This document shows, in pieces, positions 24,118-35,596 of a stretch of 64,000 nt of DNA. Each line of letters begins with the position of its first letter. Positions within the stretch are counted from its first letter, which is position 1. Made by a program: the position numbers and the translations under genes. This DNA comes from Caviibacterium pharyngocola (GTDB lineage Bacteria > Pseudomonadota > Gammaproteobacteria > Enterobacterales > Pasteurellaceae): positions 62,001 through 126,000 of the forward strand of contig NZ_PHGZ01000008.1 of NCBI RefSeq assembly GCF_002795405.1, given 5' to 3'. The notes under the pieces are model-generated. The model searched no databases. It saw nothing but the letters and a program-made list of their open reading frames with translations, and was not told the DNA's origin.

Positions 24118-24355
24118 CCTTCTCCCCTTGTGGGAGAAGGACAGATTTTTGTTTCGTTCAGAAACAAAAATCAGGATGAGGGGGATTTTGCGAAGCAAAA
24201 TAACATTTTGTAATGACGATAAATTATTACCCCTCATCCGCCCTGCGGGCACCTTCTCCCACAAGGGGAGAAGGAAAATGATGATAAATGGCTATAAAGG
24301 TTTGTCATCAGTCTAGGACGCACTGCGTGCGTCCGTATTGCAAATACAACAAATT
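24118..24355. repeat. Composite palindromic repeat between tadF and tadG
   Basis: The 23-bp arm CCTTCTCCCC...GGGAGAAGG (24118-24140) returns inverted at 24252-24274. Inside are two hairpins (GATTTTTGTTTC/GAAACAAAAATC at about 24144-24172; ATTTTGC/GCAAAAT at about 24184-24201) and an ATGAGGGGG/CCCCTCAT pair. The right side continues into the GGACGCACTGCGTGCGTCC palindrome (24316-24334). An 80-codon ORF across this element is not a gene. This, with the following leader, accounts for the 373-bp gene-free stretch. Confidence 0.85.
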
Positions 24356-24381
24356 AAACTTTGTCATTAATCCGAAAGAAG

Positions 24382-24445
24382 TAACACCTCTTTCAATTAA
24401 CTATCCGCCGTAAACGGCGAGATTTTAATCATAAGGTAGATTTTG
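24382..24445 (+). promoter_or_regulatory. Structured leader of tadG, shared with the RsiV-like gene
   Basis: The segment ending AATCATAAGGTAGATTTTG is closely similar to 47225-47290 before an unrelated lipoprotein gene. It contains a hairpin (CGCCG 24406-24410, loop TAAA, CGGCG 24415-24419) and the ribosome binding site AAGGTAGA. Confidence 0.6.
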
Positions 24446-26212
24446 ATGAAAAAACAATCTCGTTTTATCACCGATTTTTTCGGTGTAATACGTTCGTTTT
24501 ATCGCAACGAGCAAGGCGTATATTCAATTATGATCGCCGTTTTGTCGTTTGTTATTCTTGCCCTTGTCGCCCTTGCCGTGGACGGTTCCGGTTTATATTT
24601 AGACAAAGCACGCTTTTCGCAAGGCATAGAACAAGCGGGTTTGGCGTTGATTGCAGAAAATAACGAATTTAGGGAAAGAGGTAGAAGCCACTTTGATGTG
24701 AAACGCCAAAATCCGACGCTGAAAACAAAGGAAGCTAAAGATATCCCTGAGGAGGAATTACGGGAAGCGCAACATAAGCGCAATCAAGAATTAATTGAAG
24801 GCATCGCCAGATATTACTACCATCCGGCTACCTATTTTAAAGATCCTAGCAACAAAAAAATTAATGACGAGTATCAATATAGTTGTAAACGTTTACTCAA
24901 TTCGGAGGGCAAACTAACGCGCAACATTAGTTGTGAAATCAGCGGATCCTTCGAGCGACCTTCTTGGTTATATTTCGGTAAATCTTATGAAGCCAAATTA
25001 ACCTTCGGCGAATATGTCAATATTCAATCGGATAAAATCTATTTACAAAAAAATATCAGTGACATCGTTCCTATTGATGTGGTATTGGTTACCGACTTTA
25101 GCGGTTCGATGCTGCACCAAATAGAGAAAAAGGTGAATGATAATAGAAAGAAAAATCAACAGGCACCTAAGGCCCCTAGCAAAATTGAAATATTACGAGA
25201 AGTGGTTCAAACTATTAGTAACGAAGCGCTTGGAGACGATGAAAATGAAAGTGTAAATAAAATCAACCCGTCAATACACAAGCAAAATCGTATTCGCTTT
25301 GTTGGTTTTGCCGCCGGAGCTAAACAATTTGATAAATACGATAAAAATCCTGATAAATGTTATTTACCTTATGCGTTTAAACCGATAAACCCCACTGTAG
25401 AACAACTCACTACTGAAGTTTTCGGAGGCAAGCTTCATTGGACTGACCCACTTAGTCAGGAGGATGCCGCACTGATAAAAGTGGGTATCGATGCAATTAA
25501 CGTCGAAAATATTGATATTCCTGAAACTATCAAGCGCATTGAGGGCTTTAGCGGAACAAAACAGGCATATGATTTTACTATCAATCATCAATACTGGCAC
25601 TGCATCACGGATCTACTTCATAGCAAGGTGATCGCGCCTAGTGCACTGCCAACTACTAGTAATTGGTATGGATACGGGAAAGCAAAACGTTTAACTCGAG
25701 ACTTTGTGAGAATTACACCGGGAGGCAACACGCTTATCAGTTCGGGAGTAATAATCGGCGCCAATTTACTTATGGATGTTAATGGGGCAAACGAGGCTAA
25801 ACCAAATGTTGCACAAATGAATACAAGGAGAGTATTGTTAATTCTTTCCGATGGTGTAGATGAATTCGGTCTGGGTTTTGCACTAAACAACAGCCTCCGT
25901 AACTTTTATCCTAAATCTGAATATGAAGATAAAAGCCCGGGAATTTCGGAAAAATTAGTTGAAGAAGGAATGTGCGACAAGATCATTGAAAAATTAAATG
26001 CATTACAAGATCCGCACTATGAGACAGAACCTCCGCGCATCGGTTTTATCGCCTTCGGTTATATCGGCAAGCACGAGGGCGCTTCCGAATATTGGAAAAA
26101 ATGCGTCAAGGAGCATTATTATGTGGCAAATAATAAAGAGCAGCTGTTAGATGCGTTTAGACAAATTATCGGTTTAAGCGAAGAAGTCGGTCACGTTGTC
26201 GAGAAACAATAA
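24446..26212 (+). CDS. tadG: TadG with von Willebrand A domain
   Basis: The 588-residue protein has an N-terminal TadE/G-like hydrophobic segment (residues about 25-48, after RNEQG, without the Glu5 of true pilins) and a vWA domain whose metal-binding DFSGS motif is at residues 217-221, with GGNTLISSG and LILSDGVDEFG further on. TadG is a minor pilin-like or adhesin-like component of the Tad machine. ATG 24446 is preferred over TTG 24443. It is separated from tadF by a repeat and has its own leader. The middle of the gene looks more A/T-rich in codon choice than its neighbours, possibly from recombination at a surface-exposed part. Confidence 0.9.
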   Translation: MKKQSRFITDFFGVIRSFYRNEQGVYSIMIAVLSFVILALVALAVDGSGLYLDKARFSQGIEQAGLALIAENNEFRERGRSHFDVKRQNPTLKTKEAKDIPEEELREAQHKRNQELIEGIARYYYHPATYFKDPSNKKINDEYQYSCKRLLNSEGKLTRNISCEISGSFERPSWLYFGKSYEAKLTFGEYVNIQSDKIYLQKNISDIVPIDVVLVTDFSGSMLHQIEKKVNDNRKKNQQAPKAPSKIEILREVVQTISNEALGDDENESVNKINPSIHKQNRIRFVGFAAGAKQFDKYDKNPDKCYLPYAFKPINPTVEQLTTEVFGGKLHWTDPLSQEDAALIKVGIDAINVENIDIPETIKRIEGFSGTKQAYDFTINHQYWHCITDLLHSKVIAPSALPTTSNWYGYGKAKRLTRDFVRITPGGNTLISSGVIIGANLLMDVNGANEAKPNVAQMNTRRVLLILSDGVDEFGLGFALNNSLRNFYPKSEYEDKSPGISEKLVEEGMCDKIIEKLNALQDPHYETEPPRIGFIAFGYIGKHEGASEYWKKCVKEHYYVANNKEQLLDAFRQIIGLSEEVGHVVEKQ

Positions 26213-26234
26213 TTCTCTCTGCGATCTTTAACCT

Positions 26235-26270
26235 ATCAGGCGATTTTCCCACAAATCGCCTGATTTATTT
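26235..26270 (+). terminator. Terminator of the tad locus
   Basis: A perfect 12-bp stem (ATCAGGCGATTT at 26235-26246, AAATCGCCTGAT at 26253-26264) with loop TCCCAC is followed by TTATTTTC. Confidence 0.88.
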
Positions 26271-26410
26271 TCGGTTATCTTCCGGACTAGAATTAAATTT
26301 AACATTAAATTAACACCACTAAATAAAATCTAAAATTTTAATTATTTTTCTAAATAAAAATAATAAATTGCGTTTTTTTATTATTTTTTAATTTTTCGAA
26401 TTAATTCTAT

Positions 26411-26440
26411 TTGACCTTTCTTGCAAATTTTGGTTATATC
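26411..26440 (+). promoter_or_regulatory. Probable ppc promoter
   Basis: TTGACC (26411-26416) with TTATAT or TATATC 17-18 bp downstream, about 45 bp before the ppc start. It follows a very A/T-rich 130-bp stretch. Confidence 0.5.
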
Positions 26441-26482
26441 TATAGCAACACACCCATTTTATTCTTTTCCAGCGAGGTTATT

Positions 26483-29122
26483 ATGATTCAACAATACTCT
26501 ACTCTGCGTAACAACATTAATATGTTGGGACATTTTTTAGGGGAAACTATCAGCGACGCGCAAGGTAGCGATATTCTTGATTTAATTGAAAATATTCGTG
26601 TTCTTTCACGCGATTCCCGCGCAGGCGACGAAAAAGCCCGCAGCCGATTATTAGATACCTTGGCAACTATTTCGAACGATAATATTATTCCCGTTGCCCG
26701 TGCGTTCAGTCATTTCTTGAACTTAACCAATATTGCGGAACAATATCAAACCATTTCCCGTCGCCACGTTGACCAAGTATCCTCCTCCCGTTCATTGGAA
26801 GCCTTGTTCGCCCGTTTGAAAGAACAAAACGTGCCGAAAGAAAAAGTGGTCGAAACCGTTGAAAAATTATTGGTGGAATTAGTCTTAACCGCACACCCGA
26901 CGGAAGTCACCCGCCGTTCTTTAGGGCATAAACACGTTGAAATCAACCGTTGCTTAAACCGTTTGGAACACGATGATTTAACCGAAGCGGAAAGTACCAA
27001 ATTAAAACGTCGTTTAATGCAACTTATCGCGTTAGCTTGGCACACCAATGAAATTCGCACACAACGCCCGACCCCGGTGGACGAAGCGAAAAGCGGTATG
27101 GCAGTGATTGAAAACAGTTTATGGAAAGCCGTGCCGGAATTTTGTCGTCAAATTAATTTCCATTTGGAAAAAAACTTCGGCGTGCAACATCCTGTCGGAT
27201 TAGCGCCGGTGAAATTTTCATCTTGGATGGGCGGCGACCGTGACGGCAACCCATTTGTTACCGCGCAAACCACTCGTCAAGTGTTGGCGATGAACCGTTG
27301 GAAAGCAGCGGAATTATTTTTAGAAGATATTAAAGTATTAGCCGACGAGCTTTCCGTTATTCAGTGCACCGATGAATTCCGTGCAAAATACGGCGATCAT
27401 TTGGAGCCTTACCGCGTCGTAATTAAAGACTTACGCAGCAAATTAGTGAAAACCGTGGCGTATTACGGCGAGTTGATCGAAGGCAAACCGCACACCGTCG
27501 GCGAAAGCGATATTCTCACCCGCGACGAACAACTTTGGGAACCGCTTTACGACTGTTACCAATCTTTACAACAATGCGGTATGCGCATTATCGCCAACGG
27601 TGCGTTATTAGACTGTTTACGTCGTGTTCGTTGTTTCGGTTTGTCCTTATCCCGCTTGGATATTCGTCAAGAAAGTACGCGCCACAGCGACGCGATCGCC
27701 GAAATCACTCGTTATATCGGTTTAGGCGATTATTCTCAATGGACGGAGGACGATAAACAAGCCTTCTTAATTCGTGAGTTAAGTTCACGCCGTCCGCTTG
27801 TGCCGCGCGATTGGACGCCTTCCGCAGAAACCAAAGAAGTGTTGGATACCTGCAAAGTAATTGCGGAGCAAGAAGAAGGCGTCATTTCCTGCTATATCAT
27901 TTCAATGGCGCGCACCGCTTCGGACGTGTTGGCTGTGCATTTATTATTAAAAGAAGCCGGCGTGCCTTATCATTTACCGGTCGTGCCGTTGTTCGAAACT
28001 CTTGACGACTTAAATGCCTCCGAAGAAGTAATGACCCAATTATTCAATGTGGGCTGGTATCGCGGTGTGATCAACAACAAACAAATGGTGATGATCGGCT
28101 ATTCCGACAGTGCGAAAGACGCCGGAATGATGGCGGCGTCTTGGGCGCAATATCGCGCGCAAGAACAATTAGTCAACTTGTGCGAAAAACTCGGTATCGA
28201 ACTGACTTTATTCCACGGTCGCGGCGGTACAATCGGTCGCGGCGGCGCACCGGCGCACGCGGCATTATTATCTCAACCGCCGCGTTCATTGAAAAACGGT
28301 TTACGCGTTACCGAACAAGGCGAAATGATCCGTTTCAAACTCGGTTTACCGGCAGTGGCGGTCGGCAGTTTGGATCTTTACGCCAGCGCTATTTTAGAAG
28401 CGAACCTACTTCCACCGCCGGAACCGAAAGATTCTTGGCGTGAAGTGATGAACGAATTATCCGATTCTTCTTGCGAAATTTATCGCGGCGTAGTGCGCGG
28501 CGACAAAGATTTCGTGCCATATTTCCGTTCCGCAACGCCTGAACAAGAATTATCCAAATTACCGTTGGGTTCACGTCCGGCAAAACGCAATCCGAACGGC
28601 GGCGTCGAAAGTTTACGCGCGATTCCTTGGATCTTCGCGTGGATGCAAAACCGCTTAATGCTACCGGCTTGGTTAGGCGCGGGCGCATCCGTTCGCCAAG
28701 CCATTGAAAATGGCAGAGGCGAAACTATCGAAGAAATGTGTAAACAATGGCCGTTTTTCTCTACGCGTATCGGAATGTTAGAAATGGTGTTCAGTAAAAC
28801 CGATACTTGGTTATCCGAACATTACGATCAACATTTGGTGAAAAAAGAATTATGGTATCTCGGTCAATCCTTGCGCGAACAGCTGCAAGAAGACATTAAA
28901 ACCATTTTGTCTTTATCCCACGAAGATCAATTAATGTCCGATTTACCTTGGGTTGCCGAATCCATTGCCTTGCGCAACGTTTATACTGACCCGCTCAACT
29001 TGTTGCAAGTGGAATTACTCCGCCGCTTACGCGAAAATCCGGAAAATCCGAATCCGGATGTCGAACAAGCGCTGATGATCACCATCACAGGTATCGCAGC
29101 AGGTATGCGTAATACGGGCTAG
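26483..29122 (+). CDS. ppc: Phosphoenolpyruvate carboxylase
   Basis: The 879-residue protein carries the PEPC signatures: [10 protein letters not shown] with the catalytic His, the phosphate/PEP loop [14 protein letters not shown], and [13 protein letters not shown]. The C-terminus ends MRNTG, as in other PEPCs. It converts PEP and bicarbonate to oxaloacetate, feeding the reductive branch to malate and succinate; mdh in this window is the next step. The start follows AGCGAGG and matches the family ([12 protein letters not shown]); the longer upstream frame has no family similarity. Confidence 0.97.
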   Translation: MIQQYSTLRNNINMLGHFLGETISDAQGSDILDLIENIRVLSRDSRAGDEKARSRLLDTLATISNDNIIPVARAFSHFLNLTNIAEQYQTISRRHVDQVSSSRSLEALFARLKEQNVPKEKVVETVEKLLVELVLTAHPTEVTRRSLGHKHVEINRCLNRLEHDDLTEAESTKLKRRLMQLIALAWHTNEIRTQRPTPVDEAKSGMAVIENSLWKAVPEFCRQINFHLEKNFGVQHPVGLAPVKFSSWMGGDRDGNPFVTAQTTRQVLAMNRWKAAELFLEDIKVLADELSVIQCTDEFRAKYGDHLEPYRVVIKDLRSKLVKTVAYYGELIEGKPHTVGESDILTRDEQLWEPLYDCYQSLQQCGMRIIANGALLDCLRRVRCFGLSLSRLDIRQESTRHSDAIAEITRYIGLGDYSQWTEDDKQAFLIRELSSRRPLVPRDWTPSAETKEVLDTCKVIAEQEEGVISCYIISMARTASDVLAVHLLLKEAGVPYHLPVVPLFETLDDLNASEEVMTQLFNVGWYRGVINNKQMVMIGYSDSAKDAGMMAASWAQYRAQEQLVNLCEKLGIELTLFHGRGGTIGRGGAPAHAALLSQPPRSLKNGLRVTEQGEMIRFKLGLPAVAVGSLDLYASAILEANLLPPPEPKDSWREVMNELSDSSCEIYRGVVRGDKDFVPYFRSATPEQELSKLPLGSRPAKRNPNGGVESLRAIPWIFAWMQNRLMLPAWLGAGASVRQAIENGRGETIEEMCKQWPFFSTRIGMLEMVFSKTDTWLSEHYDQHLVKKELWYLGQSLREQLQEDIKTILSLSHEDQLMSDLPWVAESIALRNVYTDPLNLLQVELLRRLRENPENPNPDVEQALMITITGIAAGMRNTG

Positions 29123-29144
29123 GTTGACAACAAACCATTCGCGC

Positions 29145-29178
29145 AAAAGTGCGGTCAAAAATGACCGCACTTTTTTCT
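29145..29178 (+). terminator. Uptake-signal-pair terminator after ppc
   Basis: Inverted extended signals AAAAGTGCGGTCA (29145-29157) and TGACCGCACTTTT (29162-29174) form a 13-bp stem with a T run. Confidence 0.85.
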
Positions 29179-29222
29179 TTTGTGTTATGATAACCCGACT
29201 TTTATTTAGCGAGAATTGATAA

Positions 29223-29546
29223 ATGACTGATATTTATACAAAATTGGATCCCGATGCGGCGATTGATATTGCCTATGATATTTTTTTGGAAATGGCGGGC
29301 GAGAATTTAGATCCTGCGGATATTTTATTATTTAATCTGCAATTTGAAGAACGCGGCGCGGTGGAATTCGTTGAAACCGCCGACGATTGGGAACAAGAAA
29401 TCGGCGTGTTGATTGATCCCGACGAATATGCCGAAGTTTGGATCGGTTTAGTTAACGAACAAGATGAAATGGACGATATTTTCGCCAAATTCCTGATTTC
29501 ACATCGTGAAGAAGATCGCGAATATCATATTGTGTGGAAAAAATAA
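29223..29546 (+). CDS. HI1450/YciU-type dsDNA-mimic protein
   Basis: The 107-residue, strongly acidic protein is nearly the same as H. influenzae HI1450 along its length ([31 protein letters not shown]). HI1450 has a surface resembling double-stranded DNA and has been proposed to bind HU. The gene is monocistronic, between the ppc terminator and an intergenic repeat. Confidence 0.93.
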   Translation: MTDIYTKLDPDAAIDIAYDIFLEMAGENLDPADILLFNLQFEERGAVEFVETADDWEQEIGVLIDPDEYAEVWIGLVNEQDEMDDIFAKFLISHREEDREYHIVWKK

Positions 29547-29659
29547 TTTTTTTCCCTCAGACTTGCCTGACAGCGACCTAGGGTCGCAATCGGTCAATTA
29601 TAAGTCGGTGGCTTTGCCAACTTTAAAAAGCAGTGGTAAAGCCGTTTTAAATTAATCAC

Positions 29660-29790
29660 AAATCTTAATTTATTGTAATTTATAATACGGACGCACGCAG
29701 TGCGTCCCTACGGAAAGAGAATAAAAAAGTTCTTACTTTTCAATAAATTAAAATCCGATGTAGGGACGCACTGCGTGCGTCCGAATATAC
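29660..29790. repeat. Paired GGACGCAC palindromic repeats between convergent genes
   Basis: GGACGCACGCAGTGCGTCC (29689-29707) and GGACGCACTGCGTGCGTCC (29764-29782) lie in opposite orientation with shared flanks (ATACGG...CCCTAC and GTAGGG...CCGAAT), so the whole forms a larger inverted element. It fills the gap between the HI1450-type gene and pgi. Confidence 0.85.
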
Positions 29791-29812
29791 ACGCCTCTTT
29801 GTCAACAAACCA

Positions 29813-29836
29813 AAAGGGCGTATCGCTACGCCCTTT
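29813..29836 (-). terminator. Terminator of pgi
   Basis: A 10-bp stem AAAGGGCGTA-TCGC-TACGCCCTTT lies 25 bp after the pgi stop, with a T-rich tail on the minus strand. Confidence 0.75.
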
Positions 29837-29860
29837 CTGTAATATTTAATTCCGCTATGC

Positions 29861-31525
<1,665 letters not shown>

Positions 31526-31634
31526 TTAAATAATATGAAATAGTATAGCCTAATCGCACGGCGTTGCCACTCCTCTATTTTCACTCGAACGGAGGAGGAC
31601 AAACAAGGAGGAGCCGCCGCGTAATATTCGCCGT

Positions 31635-32711
31635 TTAATCGATATATTCCGTCAAGACGCGCGGTGTAAGTTTGGTGATTAATTCATAACTTAACACGCC
31701 GCCGATTTGTGCGATTTCTTCAATCGGCAATTCTTTGCCCCATAAAATAACTTCGTCGCCCACTTGATCTTGACTGTCGGCGCCTAAATCCACCGTCAGC
31801 ATATCCATTGACACTTTACCCACAATCGGCACGCGGCGTCCGTTAACATAAACCGGCGTACCGCTCGGCATATCGCGCGGATAACCGTCGCCGTAACCGA
31901 TGGCGATCACACCGATTTTCGTGTCTTTTTCACTGACCCAACGACCGCCGTATCCCACCGGTTCGCCTTTTTTGTGATCGCGCACCGCAATCAATGATGA
32001 GGTTAACGTCATCACCGGAATTAAGCCGTATTCTTTGCTCGGCGTATTGTTCGGCGAAATGCCGTACATAATAATGCCCGGTCGAATCCAATCTAAATGC
32101 GATTCCTGCCAGAACAAAATACCGCCGGACGCTGCAATGCTGCGTTCGCCTTGTTTATCTTGCGTTACGCGTAAAAAATCCGCTAATTGTTTTTCCGTAT
32201 AACCGCAATCCAATTCGTCCGCGCGGCTGAAATGGCTGACGAAACCGATGTTTTTATCTACATTCGGGCAATCTTGCAACAAGCGATAAAATTCGTCCGT
32301 TTGTTCCAAGGATACGCCCAAACGGTGCATTCCCGTATCCACTTTCACCCACACTTTAATTTGATTCGGCACTTCCGCCCGCTGAAGTGCGGTTAATTGT
32401 TCGCGATTATGCACGATGGTTTGGATATTATTCACCGCAATGATCGGCAAATCTTTTTCGGAGAAAAAACCTTCCAACAGCAAGATCGGTTTGGTGATAC
32501 CGTTGGATCGTAAACTAAGCGCTTCTTCCAAACGCGCCACACCGAAACAATCCACCATTTGCTCAATCGCGGAGGACACAAACACTACGCCGTGTCCGTA
32601 TGCATTCGCTTTGACGATTGCGATAATTTTACTGTTCGGCGCTTTGCGCTTAATTTCTCGAATATTGTGTTTCAAAGCAACGGAGCTGATTTTTGCCGTT
32701 GCCGGTTTCAT
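31635..32711 (-). CDS. alr: Alanine racemase
   Basis: The protein has the PLP-binding KANAYGHG motif (Lys34 with the start used) and the C-terminal-domain GYGDGYPR and VSMDMLTVDLG segments. It makes D-alanine for peptidoglycan. I start at MKPATAKIS (32711), where family members begin; ATGs at 32720 and 32717 would add MMH. The 32720 ATG is 2 bp after the dnaB stop, so translation is probably coupled to dnaB, an order shared with E. coli dnaB-alr. Confidence 0.94.
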   Translation of the reverse strand: MKPATAKISSVALKHNIREIKRKAPNSKIIAIVKANAYGHGVVFVSSAIEQMVDCFGVARLEEALSLRSNGITKPILLLEGFFSEKDLPIIAVNNIQTIVHNREQLTALQRAEVPNQIKVWVKVDTGMHRLGVSLEQTDEFYRLLQDCPNVDKNIGFVSHFSRADELDCGYTEKQLADFLRVTQDKQGERSIAASGGILFWQESHLDWIRPGIIMYGISPNNTPSKEYGLIPVMTLTSSLIAVRDHKKGEPVGYGGRWVSEKDTKIGVIAIGYGDGYPRDMPSGTPVYVNGRRVPIVGKVSMDMLTVDLGADSQDQVGDEVILWGKELPIEEIAQIGGVLSYELITKLTPRVLTEYID

Positions 32712-32722
32712 ATGCATCATAA

Positions 32723-34135
32723 TTAATACTCATCAATATATTCCGGTTGTTCTTTCAAATTGTCAAAGCGCGAGAAATGTCCTTGGAATTTCAACCGCAC
32801 TTTTCCAATCGGGCCGTTACGTTGTTTACCGATAATAATTTCCGCAATGCCTTTGTCTTCGGAATTTTCGTTGTAAACTTCGTCACGATAAATAAACATA
32901 ATCAAGTCCGCATCCTGCTCGATGGAGCCGGATTCACGCAAATCCGAGTTCACAGGTCGTCTGTCCGTGCGGTTTTCCAATGTACGATTTAACTGAGAAA
33001 GGGCGATCACCGGCACTTCCAATTCTTTCGCCAAGGCTTTTAAAGAACGGGAAATTTCCGCGATTTCCAAGGTACGATTATCGGCGCCCGGCACGCGCAT
33101 AAGTTGCAAGTAGTCCACCATTATCAGGCTCAAGCCTTGATTTTCACGGTGCACTCGGCGCGCGCGCGAACGTAACTCCGTCGGTGTTAAGCCGGAAGCG
33201 TCATCAATAAATAAATTCGGTTTTTGTTTAAACATTCCGAGGGTGCTGCCGATTTGCGCCCAATCTCGTTCGTCCAAACCTTGTCCGGTTCGAATTTTGG
33301 TTTGATCCACGCGGGAAAGCGAAGCGATAGTACGCATCATCAGTTGTTCGGCGGGCATTTCCAAACTGAACACCAACACGGGTTTGTCGCTGGCTAACGC
33401 AGCGTTTTCGCATAAGTTCATTGCGAAAGTAGTTTTACCCATCGACGGACGCGCGGCAACGATAATTAAATCGGATTGTTGTAAACCGGCGGTTTTTTTG
33501 TCCAAATCAATAAATCCGGTAGTTACGCCGGTGACGCCGTTATGATTTTTGTTCTCGGTCAGCTGTTCGATTTTATCGATGGTTAATTCCAGAATATCAA
33601 CAATGTTTTGCGGCCCTTCGCCGGAAGAGGTGCGTTTTTCGGCAATCGCAAAGACTTCCTTTTCCGCCTCGTCAAGAATTTGTTTGACATCCTGCCCTTT
33701 GGTCGCATAACTCATTGAGGCGATACGGTTTCCCGCCGCGATCAACTCGCGCAAAATCGCCTTTTCCCGCACGATGTCCGCATAAGCGATAATATTCGCC
33801 GCGCTCGGCGTGTTATTGGACAATTCCGCCAAATAGGCAAACCCGCCCACTTCATCGGCGACTTCACGCTTTTTCAGCGCGTCATCCAAGGTAAGTAAAT
33901 CGATCGGTTGGTTTTGACGAATTAAATTCGTCATTTCTTGGAAAATCAAACGGTGTTCGAAGGTGTAAAAATCTTCGGCGATAATCCGCTCGGCAACGGC
34001 ATCCCAATGGCTGTTACTCAACAAAATCCCACCCAAAACGGATTGTTCCGCTTCAATAGAATGCGGCGCGACGTTCATTTGCTCGATTGCTTTCTCTTTT
34101 GTTCGCTGAGGTTTTGAGGTGTTTTGTTGTGCCAT
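32723..34135 (-). CDS. dnaB: Replicative DNA helicase DnaB
   Basis: The 470-residue helicase has the DnaB N-terminal domain (PHSIEAEQSVLGGILL) and the RecA-like motor with Walker A ARPSMGKTT, Walker B and IALSQLNRTLE. No intein is present. It is the hexameric 5'-3' helicase of the replisome. A single uptake signal lies near its 3' end. Confidence 0.97.
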   Translation of the reverse strand: MAQQNTSKPQRTKEKAIEQMNVAPHSIEAEQSVLGGILLSNSHWDAVAERIIAEDFYTFEHRLIFQEMTNLIRQNQPIDLLTLDDALKKREVADEVGGFAYLAELSNNTPSAANIIAYADIVREKAILRELIAAGNRIASMSYATKGQDVKQILDEAEKEVFAIAEKRTSSGEGPQNIVDILELTIDKIEQLTENKNHNGVTGVTTGFIDLDKKTAGLQQSDLIIVAARPSMGKTTFAMNLCENAALASDKPVLVFSLEMPAEQLMMRTIASLSRVDQTKIRTGQGLDERDWAQIGSTLGMFKQKPNLFIDDASGLTPTELRSRARRVHRENQGLSLIMVDYLQLMRVPGADNRTLEIAEISRSLKALAKELEVPVIALSQLNRTLENRTDRRPVNSDLRESGSIEQDADLIMFIYRDEVYNENSEDKGIAEIIIGKQRNGPIGKVRLKFQGHFSRFDNLKEQPEYIDEY

Positions 34136-34263
34136 AACGTTCGATTTATTTTCAATAAAAAGGGTGTTCTATGATATAACAAATCGACGGGAGATTTAAG
34201 AAAAGAATAAAAAAAGCCGCGGATTTTTCCCGCGTTTAATCTCAAAAACGAGGATAAAAAAGT

Positions 34264-34287
34264 GCGGGTGCTTTTCACGACACCCGC
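34264..34287 (-). terminator. Probable terminator after the DAHP synthase gene
   Basis: GCGGGTG (34264-34270) pairs with CACCCGC (34281-34287); on the minus strand the right side continues ACTTTTTTA. A second hairpin (CGCGG/CCGCG) lies at about 34217-34233. Confidence 0.65.
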
Positions 34288-34369
34288 AATAAATCTCGCT
34301 TAGGCAATAGCCGCAAAAATGTTGAAAAAAATCACCGCACTTTTGCGTTAATGCCGCTGTGTAATCGGC

Positions 34370-35455
34370 TTAGCCCTTAATTTGGCGACGCGCTTTCACG
34401 GCATCGGATAATTCTTGTAGCACGCGTTCGGAATCGTCCCAACCGATACAAGCGTCCGTTACGCTTTGACCGTACACCAATTCTTTGTCGTCAACCAAAT
34501 CTTGGCGACCTTCCACCAAATGGCTTTCCACCATTACGCCGAAAATATGCTCGGAACCGCCGGCGACTTGGCGGCAAACTTCTTGGCAAACATCCAGTTG
34601 TTTTTTGAATTGTTTCGAACTGTTGGCGTGGCTGAAATCCACCATAACGTGCGGAATTCGACCGCTCTTTTCAATGTCCGCGCATACGGTTTTCACATCT
34701 TCTTCGCTGTAATTCGGGCCTTTATCGCCGCCGCGTAAAATAATGTGGCAATCGTTATTTCCTTTGGTCGAAACAATCGCCGAATGACCGAATTTCGTTA
34801 CCGATAAGAAATAATGCGGTGCTTCCGCCGCGCCGATAGCGTCCAATGCGATACGCACGCCGCCGTTGGTTGCATTTTTAAAGCCCACCGCACAAGATAA
34901 ACCGGACGCAAGTTCACGGTGTACTTGCGATTCCGTAGTTCTCGCGCCGATGGCGCCCCAGCTCATAAAATCGGCGATATATTGCGGCGTGATCATATCT
35001 AAAAATTCACCGGCGGTTGGCACTTCAAGATCGTTAATGTCCGACAATAATTTACGCGCGATACGCAAACCGTCGTTTAACGCGTAGCTGTGATCCAAAT
35101 ACGGATCGTTAATCAAGCCTTTCCAGCCTACGGTCGTGCGCGGTTTTTCAAAATAAACGCGCATAATGATTTCTAAGGTGTCTTTGTATTTTTCGCGCAT
35201 TGCTTTAATGCGGTGCGCATATTCCAATGCGGATTTCGGATCGTGAATGGAACAAGGCCCGATAATCACCAATAAGCGATCATCCTCGCGATGAATAATA
35301 TTATGCGCGTATTTTCTGGCTTGTTTAACGGTTCTCACCGCAATTTCGCTCGCCGGATATTTTTCCAATAAGGCTATCGGCGGTAAAACTTGTTCCACTT
35401 TGGCTATGCGTGTGTCATCGTTTGCAATACGAATGTTATTTTTGTTTTTGGTCAT
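34370..35455 (-). CDS. aroG: 3-deoxy-7-phosphoheptulonate (DAHP) synthase, AroG type
   Basis: The 361-residue class I DAHP synthase has VIIGPCSIHDP, KPRTTVGWKG, the metal-binding SQVHRELASGLSC region and VDFSHANS. It condenses PEP and erythrose-4-phosphate, the first step to aromatic amino acids. The length and N-terminus fit the AroG/AroF/AroH family. A TrpR-type operator about 100 bp upstream suggests tryptophan control, which in E. coli is typical of aroH rather than aroG, so the feedback amino acid is uncertain. Confidence 0.92.
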   Translation of the reverse strand: MTKNKNNIRIANDDTRIAKVEQVLPPIALLEKYPASEIAVRTVKQARKYAHNIIHREDDRLLVIIGPCSIHDPKSALEYAHRIKAMREKYKDTLEIIMRVYFEKPRTTVGWKGLINDPYLDHSYALNDGLRIARKLLSDINDLEVPTAGEFLDMITPQYIADFMSWGAIGARTTESQVHRELASGLSCAVGFKNATNGGVRIALDAIGAAEAPHYFLSVTKFGHSAIVSTKGNNDCHIILRGGDKGPNYSEEDVKTVCADIEKSGRIPHVMVDFSHANSSKQFKKQLDVCQEVCRQVAGGSEHIFGVMVESHLVEGRQDLVDDKELVYGQSVTDACIGWDDSERVLQELSDAVKARRQIKG

Positions 35456-35533
35456 ACTTCACTCTCTCTAAATACTAAAAAGGATACGTCGAATCGGGCT
35501 CGACGAAAGATTAAAATTGTCATTAATACATTG

Positions 35534-35575
35534 GTGTTCAATGTAACACGACTTTATGTACTAGTAAACTAGTTT
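35534..35575 (-). promoter_or_regulatory. TrpR-like operator and adjacent dyad upstream of aroG
   Basis: GTACTAGTAAACTAGTTT (35558-35575) closely follows the TrpR operator consensus GTACTAGTTAACTAGTAC. A second dyad GTGTT-N6-AACAC lies at 35534-35549, nearer the gene. Both sit in the gap before aroG on its coding strand. Confidence 0.65.
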
Positions 35576-35596
35576 GATAATATATTTATTATTTCG

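Noticed and set aside
24074-24316. 80-codon ORF after tadF
   Set aside because: It lies entirely within the composite palindromic repeat and has no protein-like pattern or conserved start signal.
35534-35549. TyrR box upstream of aroG
   Set aside because: The dyad GTGTT-N6-AACAC does not match the TyrR pattern TGTAAA-N6-TTTACA closely enough; it is listed only as a dyad.
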